Assembly (NCBI GenBank): GCA_963924555.1
Contig: OZ004583.1
Coordinates: 8,570,582-8,634,581, forward strand
Origin: Crambe crambe
Lineage: Eukaryota > Porifera > Demospongiae > Poecilosclerida > Crambeidae
Length of the DNA stretch: 64,000 nt
Reading direction: 5' to 3'
The position numbers were made by a program, and so were the translations under genes. The notes under the pieces were generated by a model, which did not search any database, had not been told where the DNA came from, and was given only the letters and a program-made list of their open reading frames with translations. Shown piece by piece: positions 10,301-25,300 of this stretch (the first letter of the stretch is position 1; the number at the start of each line of letters is the position of its first letter).

Positions 10301-13300
10301 CTTGTCATTATCACTTACCTGATGTATTAACAGACATTATCATTGAATCGCTATCCAGATTTGGATCAATGCTACATTTCACTAGAGTCCCATTCATGAC
10401 ATTCTTCAGTAATGTTAGAGAAATTATAGACTCAATGTACACGTCCGATATATATTTAGTCAGACTTGAACTGATGTTGAAATTCAAGTCATCAGTGGTA
10501 TTGAGGGTTGAGGTCTCGCTATATGTGATGTTTAGTTCAGGATCATCGATATGCCACGTTAGATGCACATCTTCACTGTTTGACAGAATACTGCAATTAT
10601 AAACTGTTCTATCTCCAGGGCAGTCAATATCAGGTGATGCTCGATTTACTTCAAGCAAGGATAAGGAAACATAAGCTAAGAAGAAGCAAAATAACTTGTT
10701 AGATAGATGAACAATAGTATGTAATTACAAACCATAAATGAATGTGCAGTTGTGTCTTTCTGGAATGGGGTCCCACATTGAATCCAATCTGCATGTGCCA
10801 CTGATTACAGCAGAAGGACGATACCCCTCATCACACTTAAATGTGACACTGTTTCCCACTTTAGTGCCATTGTAACTGATAATGCTGCCATTTATTGGAG
10901 GTATAGGGATACCACAGTCAACTAAATTTAAAATATTAATTATTAGCATCTTCAATGCAATTATGAAACTCACGGAACTTGACGTTCCCCAGTGTGGCAG
11001 GTCTGCTTATTCCAGCACAATTCTCAGCTGTTACTATTGCTATATACATTGTGTTATAATTCAGTGTCATATTCCAAGATGTAGAAGAGATTTTTCTAGA
11101 TGCAGGAGGAAGGGATGAAGACATAGGCATAATCGTTACTTCATAAATCTCAATGATGACTTCTGGACCATTGCCTTGAGGTGCATCCCATTCAAACGTG
11201 ACAGTAACATTTGATACAGTGTGATTTTCTCTTGTAATTCTTAAATTAATCGGTGGGAGAGGAACTGTACAACAATAAAGTTGCACATTTATAAGATTTG
11301 TTTCATATGTAGTAGGTACAGAGTACATACCAGATGTGTTAACAAGGATAATAGCAACATCACTATCAAGGGAAGGAGCAATACTACATTCCAATACAGT
11401 TCCATTCATTGTAATGTTTTTAAGAATTGTTAATATGATCTCTGATTCAATGTAACGATCTGCTTCATATCGTGTTAAGTTAACGCTGATATTCATATCC
11501 AAATTGTCCATAGTAGAAGAGTTATCATATGTGATGTTTATGGGCATATGTCCAGGAAAAGTGATATGCCATGTCAGATGAACCATTTCACTGTTAGACA
11601 CTATACCACAAGTGTAGATTATGGTGTCTCCTGGACAGTCGATGAGCGTTGAGCTTTTATTCGCCTCAAGAGGCATTAAGAGTACTGATGCTGAAAAATA
11701 GATGATTATTCCATAATGGAGACATCATACGTAGTTACAATATGCCACCAGGCACTGTGTCAGTACATGTTTATGGTAAACTACCTTCAATGAAAGTGCA
11801 ATTGTGCATTCCTGGTGTAGGATGCCACATTGCATCTGATCTGCAAGTACCATTCACCTCAACAGAAGGTCGAAAACCCTCATCACACTTGAAGGTGACA
11901 GTATTTCCTAGTTTGGTTCCGGAGTAGTTTACAACGGAGCCATTAATAGGAGGAGTAGGGATACCACAGTCCACTATATGAATTGTTCAAGATATTTCTT
12001 CCATAATCACATAATCACAATAATAATACTTACAGTATTCAATGTTATGTAGTGTGAATGGTATGCTCACTCCAGCACAATTTACTGCAGTTATAGTGGC
12101 TGTGTACTCCATGTTGTAGTTTAGTGTCACATTCCATGATAAACCATCGATCACATTTGAAACTGGATGGGACAGAGGTCTAGACATTATTGATATTTCA
12201 TAATTCTCTACAATGACCGCAGGACCACTGCCTTGAGGTGGATCCCATTCAAATGTGACAGTGATATTCAAAATTCTGTGTAATTCACTTATTATATTGA
12301 AGTTGATTGGAGGATAAGGAACTGAAAATAATAGAAAATGATTACGTAATGACCTTTCTTGAAATTGATATTACCTGATGTATTAGCAATCAAAAATATG
12401 AAGTCGCTATCAAGACTTGGAGCAACACTACACTCCAAGTGTGTTCCATTCATTGTAACATTTCTTAGCAAAGTAAACATTATTACAGATTCAATGTACT
12501 GATTTTCTTCATAGCGTAGTAAAGTAGCACTGACATTCATACCCAAATGATCTGGGACATTAATCAAAGAAGTATTTCCATAGGTGATATTCATTGGCAA
12601 GAGACCAGGAAAAGTGACATGCCATGTTAGATGAACCATTTCACTGTTAGATATTACACTACAATTATAGATTATGGTGTCCCCTGGGCAATCTATGAAA
12701 GCAGACGTTTCATTCCTTTCCAAAAGTAGTAGACTGACATTTGCTATGAAGATTAATAGGCAATATAATTGCACACCCACAGGAAAAGAGCTACAATATG
12801 TACCTTTAATCAGTGTACAATTATGTTCATGTGGTGCTGGCTGCCACCTTGCATCCATTGTACAAGTACCACTCATCTCATGGGAAGGACGAAACCCATC
12901 ATGACACTTGTAGATGACACTGTCACCTACTTTAGTACCAGAATAGTTGACTATGCTGCCATTAATAGTTGGTAAAGGGTTTCCACAGTCGACTACATTA
13001 GATTCAGCATGATATTCAAACTAACATGATCATTCAGTAGCTACGTATGAACTTACTGAATTCAATGTTCTGAAATGTATAAGGCTTCCCTGCCCCAGCA
13101 CAGTTGATTGAAGTAATGGTGGCTACATATACCGTGTTGAAATTAAGAGTTGCATTCCATACTGTGGAATTGATGGTGATAGGAGTAGAATGAAAGAGAG
13201 GGTTAGGAGTGACTGATATTACATAGCTGTCAACAATGACTTCTGGACCACTGCCTTGAGGTGGATCCCATTCGAATGTTACAGTGATATTCGATGTGGT

Positions 13301-16300
13301 GTGATATTCTCTTATGATTGAAAAATTAGCTGGTGGAAGTGGAACTGAAAGAAGGAATTAGGTAGCAATGCAGCATAAAGATCCTGTATGTAATTATCCT
13401 AGACTAATTACCAGATGTATTAACGAGGACAATGATAGTATCACAATCCAGATTAGGTCCAATGCTACATTCCAACACAGTTCCATTCAGTGTAACATTT
13501 TTTAGCACTGTCAATGTAATTTCTGATTCAATATATTCATCTTCTTCATACTGTGTTAAATTAACACTGGTATTCATATCCAAGTAATAATTCATAGGAG
13601 ACATGTCATCGTAAAATGTGTAGTTGATGGGTACATGGCCAGGAAAAGTAACATGCCATGTTAGATGAATCATCTCACTGTTTGATTGCATGCCACAAGA
13701 ATAGATAAAAGTGTCTCCTGGACAGTTGATGAGTGTTGAAGCTCCATTTATCTCCAAAAGCACTAAATTTACAGATGCTAGGAGAAATCAATAAATAGAT
13801 TCATCCATACATCACTTCAGACAAAGTCTACAACCTGGTCTAATATGCATTTTAAATAATTCCTCCAACCAGCCAAAATACCCATAGAATCGTAATTATG
13901 ATAATATGTCAGGAACTCTAAGCTGTACCTTCAATCAATGTGCAGTTGTATCTATTGGGTGCGGGATGCCACCTGGCATCTGATCCACAAGTACTATTCA
14001 CCTCAGCAGAAGGTCGAAAACCCTCATTACATTTGAAAATAACTGTATTTCCTAATTTTGCTCCAGAGAAGTCGACAATGGAGCCATTGACAGGAGGAGT
14101 AGGGATACCACAGTCCACTACAAGTAAAATAATGAATTAATCAACATTTAAATTCTTATAGATTAGCACTACTATTATATGCTCACAGAATTCGATAGCA
14201 TGTAGGGTGAATGGTAAGCTCACTCCAGCACAATTCTCTGCAGTTATAGTGGCTGTGTACTCCACATTATAGTTCAGTGTCACATTCCATGATAAACCAT
14301 CAATCACATTTGAAATGGGATGAGAAAGGGAATGAGAAATTATTGATACTTCATAAGTATCAATAATAATTGCAGGACCACTGCCTTGAGGAGGATCCCA
14401 TTCAAATATGACAGTAATATTAGAAACTCCATGTAATTCATTCGTAATATTAAAGTTGATTGGAGGAAAAGGAACTGAATAATGAGACACAAAATTAATG
14501 TATATTTACTTGACATTACAATAGTATTTACCTGATGTATTAATGAGCACAAGTATAAAGTCACTATCTAGTCTTGGGGCAACACTGCACTCCAATAGTG
14601 TTCCATTCATTGTGATGTTATTCAGCAATGTAAGCATTATTACAGATTCAATGTACTGATCTTCTTCATAGTGTAGTAAGGTAGCACTGACATTCATATC
14701 CAAAAGATCGGGAACATTGATCAAAGAAGTATTTCCATAGGTGATATTTATCAGCATGAGTCCAGGAAAAGTAACCTGCCATGTTAGATGAACCATCTCA
14801 CTATTGGAGAGTACACTACAATTATAAATAATGGTGTCCCCTGGACAGTCTATGAGAGCAGATGTTTCATTCCTTTCCTGAAGTTGTAAAATGACATTTG
14901 CTATAGTAATAAATAGTAATAAAAGCAGAAAAATATATTTCTATTTGTACCTGTAATCAGTGTACAATTATGTTCATGTGGTGCTGGCTGCCACCTTGCA
15001 TCCATTGTACAAGTGCCACTCATCTCATAGGAAGGACGAAATCCATCATGACATTTATAGATGATACTATCTCCCACTTCAGTGCCAGAGTAGCTGACTA
15101 TACTTCCATTAGAAGGTGGTAAAGGGATTCCACAGTTAACTACACACATACATTATCACAAAGATGACAAAGACACTATATATTTACAACCAGCTAATTA
15201 TAATGGAAACTTACTAAATTCTATGTTCTGTAATGTTAAAGGCTTCCCTGCACCAGCACAGTTAATTGAAATAATAGTAGCAACATATACTATGTTGAAA
15301 TTAAGAGTTGCATTCCATATTGTGGAATTGATGGTGATAGGATTAGAATGAGAGAGAGGGCTAGGAGTAACTGATATTTCATAGCTATCAACAATGACTT
15401 CTGGACCACTGCCTTGAGGTGGATCCCATTCGAATGTTACAGTGACATTTGGGGTGGTGTGATATTCTCTTGTGATTGAAAAATTAGCTGGTGGAAGTGG
15501 AACTGAGAGAAAAAATGTTGCAGCATAAAAATTTGGTATGTAAATATTCTGCACTAATTACCAGATGTATTGATGAGGATGATCGAAGTATCACGATCCA
15601 GATTAGGTGCAATACTACATTCCAACACAGTTCCATTCAGTGTAACATTTTTTAGCACTGTCAATGTAATTTCTGATTCAATATATTCATCTTCTTCATA
15701 CTGTGTTAAATTAACACTGGTATTCATATCCAAGTTATAATTCGTAGGAGACATGTCATCGTAAAATGTGTAGTTGATGGGTACATGGCCAGGAAAAGTA
15801 ACATGCCATGTCAGATGAATCATCTCACTGTTCGATTGTATGCCACAAGAATAGATAAGAGTGTCTCCTGGACAGTTGATGAGTGTTGATGCTTCATTTA
15901 TTTCTGAAAGCCCTAAATTCACTGATGCTGAGGAAAAATTAAATCATAGAGTTGATGAAAAAATAATGAATCGATGGATCATGTTATACCTCTGATTAAG
16001 GTGCAGTTGTGTCCATTCGATGTAGGATACAACCTAGCATTTGATCTGCAAGTACCATTAACTTCAGCAGAAGGTCGAAAGCCCTCATTACATTTGAAGA
16101 CAACTATATCTCCTAATTTGGTTCCAGAGTAGTTCATAATGGATCCATTAACAGGAGGAGTAGGGATACCACAGTCCACTAAAAGGAATTAATAATTATT
16201 CTTATTGTAGATTAACACTACCATCATACACTCACAGAATTCAATATCTTGTAGGGTGAATGGTAAGCTCACTCCAGCACAATTCTCTGCAGTTATAGTG

Positions 16301-19300
16301 GCTGTGTATTCCACGTTATATTCAAGTGTTACGTTCCATGATAAACCATCAATCATATTTGAAACTGGATGAGACAAAGGTCGAGGAATTATCGATACTT
16401 CATAAGTATCTATGATGACTGCAGGACCAGATTCTTGAGGTGGATCCCACTCAAATGTGACAGTGATATTAGAAACTCTGTGTAATTCATCAGTAATATT
16501 GAAGTTGATTGGAGGAAAAGGAACTGAAAAAGAACAATGTAACATTCAGTAACTTCACTAAATTACTTTTACCTGATGTGTTTACGAGCACAAACATGTT
16601 ATCACTATCCAAACTTGGGGCAACACTGCACTCCAACAGTGTTCCATTCAGCGTAACATTTTTCAGTAATGTAAACATTATTACAGATTCAATGTATTGT
16701 TCTGCTTCGTAGCGTATTAAAGTAGCACTGACATTCATACCCAAATGAGTGGAGACATTGATCAACGAATAATTTCCATAGGTAATATTGATCGGTGTGA
16801 GTCCAGGAAAAGTGACGTGCCACGTTAAATGAACCATCTCACTGTTGGAGAGTACACTACAATTATAAATAATGGTGTCCCCTGGACAGTCTATGAGAGC
16901 AGACATTTCATTCCTTTCCAAAAGTTGTAATCTGACATTAGCTATGGAAAATTAATAGTTATATAAAGGAGACGTCCAGCTACATCATAAAGCTTTTCGT
17001 ACCTTTAATTAGCGTACAATTATGTTCATGTGGTGCTGGCTGCCACCTTGCATCCATTGTACAAGTACCACTCATCTCATGAGAAGGACGAAACCCACCA
17101 TGACATTTATAGATGACACTGTCCCCCACTTTAGTCCCAGAGTAGTTCACTATACTTCCATTAGCAGGTGGTAAAGGGATTCCACAGTCAACTACATACA
17201 TACATACATTATCATAGAGATCAATATTTACAATCGTAATAGGAACTTACTGAATTCAATGTTCTGTAATGTTAAAGGCTTCCCTGCCCCAGCACAGTTG
17301 ATCGAAATAATAGTGGCTACATATGCTATGTTGAAATTAAGAGTTGTATTCCATATTGTGGAATTGATGGTGATAGGAGTAGAATGAGAGAGAGGGCTAG
17401 GAGTAACTGATATTTCATAGCTATCAACAGTGACTTCTGGACCATTGCCTTGAGGTGGATCCCATTCAAATGTTACGGTGATATTCGACGCAGTGTGATA
17501 TTCTCTTATGATTGTAAAATTACCTGGTGGTAGTGGAACTGAAGGAAAAAAAGCCAGCAAAGCAGCATAAAGATCCTGCATGTAATATTATCCTAGACTA
17601 ATTACCAGATGTATTAATGAAGACAATGATAGTATCACGATCCAGATTAGGTGCAATACTACATTCCAACACAGTTCCATTCAGTGTAACATTTTTTAGC
17701 ACTGTTAATGTAATTTCTGATTCAATATATTCATCTTCTTCATACTGTGTTAAATTAACACTGGTATTCATATCCAAGTTATAATTCGTAGGAGACATGT
17801 CATCATAAAATGTGTAGTTGATGGGCATGTGGGCAGGAAAAGTAACATGCCATGTCAGATGAATCATCTCACTGTTTGATTTTATGCTACAAGAATAGAT
17901 AAAAGTGTCTCCTGGACAGTCGATGAGTGTTGATGCTTCATTTATTTCTGTAAGCCCTAAATTCACTGATGCTGAAGAAAAATTAAATAGAGTTGATGAA
18001 AAAATAAAGATCATGTTATACCTCTGATCAAGGTGCAGTTGTGTCCATTCGATGTAGGATACCACCTAGCATTCAATCTGCAAGTACCATTTACTTCAGC
18101 AGAAGGACGAAAACCCTCATTACATTTGAAGACAACTATATCTCCTAATTTGGTTCCAGAGTAGTTCATAATGGATCCATTAACAGGAGGAGTAGGGATA
18201 CCACAGTCCACTAAAAGGAATTAATAATTATTCTTATTGTAGATTAACACTACAATCATATACTCACAGAATTCAATATCTTGTAGGGTGAATGGTAAGC
18301 TCACTCCAGCACAATTCTCTGCAGTTATAGTGGCTGTGTACTCCGCGTTATATTCAAGTGTTACATTCCATGATAAACCATCGATCGCATTTGAAATCGG
18401 ATGAGACAATGGTCGAGGAATTATTGATACTTCATAAGTATCTATGATGACTGCTGGACCAGATTCTTGAGGTGGATCCCACTCAAATGTGACAGTGATA
18501 TTAGAAACTCTATGTATTTCATCAGTAACATTAAAGTTGATTGGAGGAAAAGGAACTGAGAAAGAAGCCATATTAGAATTCATAACAAGAATTCAACTTC
18601 ACTAAATCATTATAGGCATTTTACCTGATGTGTTTACAAGCACGAACATGTTATCACTATCCAAACTCGGGGCAACACTGCACTCCAACAGTGTTCCATT
18701 CAGCGTAACATTTTTCAGTAATGTAAACATTATTACAGATTCAATGTATTGATCTGCTTCGTAGCGTATTAAAGTAGCACTGACATTCATGCCCAAATGA
18801 CTGGAAACATTGATCAATGAATCATTTCCATAGGTAATATTGATTGGTGTGAGTCCAGGAAAAGTGACGTGCCACGTTAAATGAACCATCTCGCTGTTGG
18901 AGAGTACACTACAATTATAAATAATGGTGTCCCCTGGACAATCTATGAGAGCAGACATTTCATTCCTTTCCAATAGTTGTAATCTGACATTTGCTATGAA
19001 AAATTATATAAAGAAGACATCTAGCTAATCATAATACTATTAATGAGCTACATTTCTATTTGTACCTTTTATTAATGTACAATTATGTTCATGTGGTGCT
19101 GGCTGCCACCTTGCATCCATTGTACAAGTACCACTCATCTCATAGGAAGGACGAAACCCATCATGACACTTATAGATGACACTGTCCCCCACTTTAGTGC
19201 CAGAGTAGCTGACTATACTTCCATTAGCAGGTGGTAAAGGGATTCCACAGTCAACTGCATACATACATTATCATAAAGACACATGCAATATCATAATAGG

Positions 19301-22300
19301 ACTTACTGAATTCAATGTTCTGTAATGATAATGGCTTCCCTGCCCCAGCACAGTTAATTGAAATAATAGTGGCTACATATGCTATGTTGAAATTAAGAGT
19401 TGTATTCCATGTTGTGGAATTGATGGTGACAGGAGTAGAATAAGAAAGAGGGCTAGGAGTAACTGATATTTCATAGCTATCAACAATGACTTCTGGACCA
19501 CTTCCTTGAGGTGGATCCCATTCGAATGTTACTGTGATATCTGAAACGGTGTGATATTCTCTTGTGATTATAAAATTAGCTGGTGGAAGTGGAACTGAAA
19601 GAAGGAATAAATAAATGTAGCAATGCAGCATTAAGATCCTGCATGTATTTGTTCTAGACTAATTACCAGATGTATTGACGAGAACAATTGTAGTATCACG
19701 ATCCAGATTAGGTGCAATGCTACATTCCAACACAGTTCCATTCAGTGTAACATTTTTTAGCACTGTTAATGTGATTTGTGATTCAATATATTCATCTTCT
19801 TCATACTGTGTTAAATTAACACTGGCATTCATATCCAAGTTATAATTCGTAGGAGACATGTCATCATAAAATGTGTAGTTGATGGACACGTGGGAAGGAA
19901 AAGTAACATGCCATGTCAGATGAATCATCTCACTGTTCGATTGTATGCCACAAGAATAGATAAAAGTGTCTCCTGGACAGTCAATGGGTGTCGTTGCTTC
20001 ATTTATCATTGAAAGACCTAAATTCACTGATGCTAAGGAAAAATTAATTATAGAGTTGATGAAAAATGAGTAAATATTATACCTCTGATTAAGGTGCAGT
20101 TGTGTCCATTCGATGTAGGATACCACCTAGCATTAGATCTGCAAGTACCATTTACCTCAGCAGAAGGTCGGAAGCCCTCATTACATTTGAAGACAACTAT
20201 ATCTCCTAATTTGGTTCCAGAGTAGTTCACAATGGATCCATTAACAGGAGGAGTAGGGATACCACAGTCCACTATAAGGAATTATTATTCTTATTTAGAT
20301 TGTAGATTAACATTACTATGATACACTCACAGAATTCAATAGCATATAGGGTGAATGGTACGCTCACTCCAGCACAATTCTCTGCAGTTATAGTGGCTGT
20401 GTACTCCACGTTATATTCGAGTGTTACATTCCATAATAAACCATTAATCTCATTTGAAATTGGATGAGACAATGGTCGAGGAATTACTGATACTTCATAA
20501 GTATCTACGATGACTGCAGGACCAGATTCTTGAGGTGGATCCCACTCAAATGTGACAGTGATATTAGAAACTCTATGTAATTCATCAGTAACATTGAAGT
20601 TGATTGGAGGAAAAGGAACTGAGAAAGAACAGAGATAGCTAAATATAGGAATTTCATTAATCATAATAGGTACTTTTACCTGATGTGTTTACAAGCACAA
20701 ACATGTTATCACTATCCAAACTTGGGGCAACACTGCACTCCAACAGTGTTCCATTTAGTGTAACATTTTTCAGCAATGTAAACATTATTACAGATTCAAT
20801 GTATTGATCTGCTTCATAGCGCATTAAAGTAGCACTGACATTCATACCCAAATGACTGGAAATATTGATCGACGAATCATTTCCATAAGTAATATTGATC
20901 GGTGTGAGTCCAGGAAAAGTGACGTACCACGTTAAATGAACCATCTCACTGTTGGAGAGTACACTACAATTATAAATAATGGTGTCCCCTGGACAGTCTA
21001 TGAGAGCAGACATTTCATTCCTTTCCAAAAGTTGTAATCTGACATTAGCTATGGAAAATTAAGTTATATACAAAATAAAGGAGATGTCTAGCTTCATCAT
21101 AAAGCTATCTGTACCTTTGATCAATGTACAATTATGTTCATGTGGTGCTGGCTGCCACCTTGCATCCATTGTACAAGTACCACTCATCTCATGAGAAGGA
21201 CGAAACCCACCATGACATTTATAGATGACACTGTCCCCCACTTTAGTCCCAGAGTAGTTCACTATACTTCCATTAGCAGGTGGTAAAGGGATTCCACAGT
21301 CAACTACATACATACATACATTATCACAGAGATCAATAATTTATAACCTGCTAACTTACTGAATTCAATGTTCTGTAATGTTAATGGCTTCCCTGCCCCC
21401 GCACAGTTAATTGAAATAATAGTGGCTACATATACTGTGTTGAAATTAAGAGTTGCATTCCATACTGTGGAATTGATGGTGATAGGAGTAGAATGAAAAA
21501 GAGGGCTAGGAGTAACTGATATTTCATAGCTATCAACGGTGACTTCTGGACCATTGCCTTGTGGTGGATCCCATTCGAATGTTACGGTGATATTTGACGT
21601 GGTGTGATATTCTCTTGTGATTGTAAAATTAGCTGGTGGAAGTGGAACTGAGGAGAAAAAAAGCCAGCAAAGCAGCATAAAGATCCTGAATGTAATATCA
21701 TCCTAGACTAATTACCAGATGTATTAACGAGGACAATGATAGTATCACGATCCAGATTAGGTGCAATGCTACATTCCAACACAGTTCCATTCAGTGTAAC
21801 ATTTTTTAGCACTGTTAATGTAATTTCTGATTCAATATATTGATCGTCTTCATACTGTGTTAAATTAACACTGGTATTCATATCCAAGTTATAATTTGTA
21901 GGAGACATGTCATCGTAAAATGTGTAGTTGATGGGCATGTGGCCAGGAAAAGTAATATGCCATGTCAGATGAATCATCTCACTGTTCGATTGTATGCTAC
22001 AAGAATAGATAAAAGTGTCTCCTGGACAGTCGATGAGTGTTGATGCTTCATTTATTTCTGAAAGCCCTAAATTCACTGATGCTGAGGAAAAATAAAATCA
22101 TAAAGTTGATGAAAAAATAATGAATCGATGGATCATGTTATACCTCTGATTAAGGTGCAGTTGTGTCCATTTGATGTAGGATACCACCTAGCATTCGATC
22201 TGCAAGTACCATTAACTTCAGCAGAAGGTCGAAAGCCCTCATTACATTTGAAGACAACTATATCTCCTAATTTGGTTCCAGAGTAGTTCACAATGGATCC

Positions 22301-25300
22301 ATTATCAGGAGGAGTAGGGATACCACAGTCCACTATAAGGAATTATTATTCTTATTAATTTTAGCTTGTAGATGATACACTTACAGAATTCGATAGCATG
22401 TAGGGTGAATGGTAAGCTCACTCCAGCACAATTCTCTGCAGTTATAGTGGCTGTGTACTCCGTGTTATATTCAAGTGTTACATTCCATGATAAACCATCG
22501 ATCGCATTTGAAATCGGATGAGACAATGGTTGAGGAATTATCGATACTTCATAAGTATCTACGATGACTGCAGAACCAGATTCTTGAGGTGGATCCCATT
22601 CAAATGTGACAGTGATATTAGAAACTCTGTGTAATTCATCAGTAACATTAAAGTTGATTGGAGGAAAAGGAACTGAGAAAGAACAGACATGATAAACGTA
22701 ACATTCAGAAACTTCACTAAATTATTATAGAAACTTTTACCTGATGTGTTTACAAGCACAAACATGAAGTCACTATCTAAACTTGGGGCAATACTACACT
22801 CCAACAGTGTTCCATTCAGTGTAACATTTTTCAGCAATGTGAACTTTATTACAGATTCAATGTATTGATCTGCTTCATAGCATATTAAAGTAGCACTGAC
22901 ATTCATACCCATATCAGTGGAGACATTAATCAACGAATCATTTCCATAAGTAATATTGACTGGTGTGAATCCAGGAAAAGTCACATGCCAGGTTAAATGA
23001 ACCATCTCACTGTTGGAGAGTACACTACAATTATAAATAATAGTGTCCCCTGGACAATCTATGAGAGCAGACATTTCATTCCTTTCCAATAGTTGTAATC
23101 TGACATTTGCTATGAAAAATTATATAAAGAAGACATCTAGCTAATCATAATACTATTAATGAGCTACATTTCTATTTGTACCTTTTATTAATGTACAATT
23201 ATGTTCATGTGGTGCTGGTTGCCACCTTGCATCCATTGTACAAGTACCACTCATCTCATTGGAAGGACGAAACCCATCATGACACTTATAGACGACACTG
23301 TTTCCCACTTTAGTACCAGAATAGTCGACTATGCTGCCATTAGTCGGTGGTAGAGGGATTCCACAGTCAACTGTATTATCACTATATTTTCAACAATAAT
23401 ATTATTGTTATCAACTTACTGAATTCAATGTTCTGAAGTATAAAGGACATCCCTGCCCCAACACAGTTAATTGAAGTAATAGTGGCTACATATGCCGTGT
23501 TGAAATTAAGAGTCATATTCCATATTGTGGAATTGATAGTGATAGGATTAGAATGAGAGAGAGGACTAGGAGTGACTGATATTTCATAGCTATCAACAAT
23601 GACTTCTGGTCCATTGCCTTGAGGTGGATACCAATCAAATGTTACGGTGACATTAGATGTGGTGTGATATTCTCTTGTGATTGAAAAATTGGCCGGTGGA
23701 AGTGGAACTGAGAAGGGAAAATATCTCAACATAAAGACCCTTCATTTATAGATTCTAGACTAATAACCTGATGCATTGAGAAGGACAATTGTAGTGTCAC
23801 GATCGAGATTAGGTCCAATGCTACATTCCAACACAGTTCCATTCAGTGTAACATTTTTTAGTACTGTTAATGTAATTTCTGATTCAATATATTGATCTTC
23901 TTCATACTGTGTTAAATTAACACTGGTATTCATATCCAAGTTATAATTTGCAGGAGACATGTCATCATAAAATGTGTAGTTGATGGGCATGTAGCCGGGA
24001 AAAGTAACATGCCATGTCAGATGAATCATCTCACTGTTAGATTGTATGCCACAAGAATAGATAAAAGTGTCTCCTGGACAGTTGATGAGTATCGATGCAC
24101 TATTTTTCTCTGAAATCACTAAATTCACTGAAGCTAGGGTTAAATTTATTATTGATAAGATAATATTCTGCAATGAATTATATACCTCCAATATGTGTAC
24201 AGTTATGATTATTTGGTGCAGGATGCCACCTTGCATCTGATCCACAAGAACCATTTAACTCAGAAGAAGGTCTAAAACCCTCAATACATTTGAAGACAAC
24301 CATATCTCCTAATTTGGTTCCAGAGTAGTTTACAATGGAACCATTAATAGGAGGAGTAGGGATACCACAGTCCACTATAATGAAGATGAAAATTCAACAG
24401 ACTAGCCACAACCATAAAATATACTTACAAAATTCTATGTTATGTAGTGTGAACGGTATGCTCACTCCAGCACAATTCTCAGCAGTAACAGTGGCTGTGT
24501 ACTCCATGTTATAATTTAATGTCACATTTAATGATAATGTACTGATTACACTTGAAATTTGATGAGAGAAGGGTATGGTCATTACTGATACTTCATAAAT
24601 GTCTACAGTGACTGCAGGACCACTGCCTTGAGGAGGATCCCATTCAAATGTGACAGTTATATTCGAAACTCTGTGGTATTCTCTTGTAATGTTGAAGTGA
24701 ACAGGTGAAAATGGTACTATATTGGGAGTTTGAAATTACTATTGCTCACATTCCAGTCACCATGAATACTATGATTATTAAAATAATATATTTTGCTTAC
24801 CTGATGTATTAACAGGCATAATGATTGAAGCACTATCCAGGTCAGGATCAATATTACATTCTACAAGCGTTCCATTCATAGTGACATTCTTGAGTAGTGT
24901 CAGAAAAATTGTAGATTCAATGTACATATCTGGCCTATACATCGTCAAAGTTGTACTGATGTTGAAATCCAAGACATTGATGACATTGATAGTAGATGTG
25001 CCATCATATGTGATGTTTAAAGGTGAAAGATCAGGAATACTGATGTGCCATGTTAGATGCACCTCTTCACTATTTGACTGAATACTGCAATTGTAAGCTA
25101 TTCTATCACCAGGGCAGTCAATATCAGGTGAAGTTCTGTTACTTTCAAGTAAGGTTAAGGAGACAGAGGCTGGTTGAAGAAAGAAAATTTATTTTGTATA
25201 GATGCATTTTTTTAATTCGTACTTACCATAAATTAATGTGCAATTATATATTTCTGGTGATGGATCCCACATTGAATCCATTTGACATGTCCCATTGATC

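Larger units (their letters stand above)
11785..24133 (-). repeat. Higher-order tandem array: six copies of a two-triplet unit of about 2.05 kb
   Basis: Triplets 5-16 alternate strictly between two types. Type a: Ig of 366 nt with NYTFYDDMSP, FN3 starting VPLPP, CCP with IPLPP and KCHDGFRPS. Type b: Ig of 369 nt with MSALIDCPGD and NITYGN, FN3 starting VPFPP, CCP with IPTPP and KCNEGFRPS. Type a Ig exons start at 24133, 22081, 20032, 17971, 15927 and 13777, giving periods of 2,052, 2,049, 2,061, 2,044 and 2,150 bases. Introns are copied along with exons, as expected from unequal crossing-over. Confidence 0.9.
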
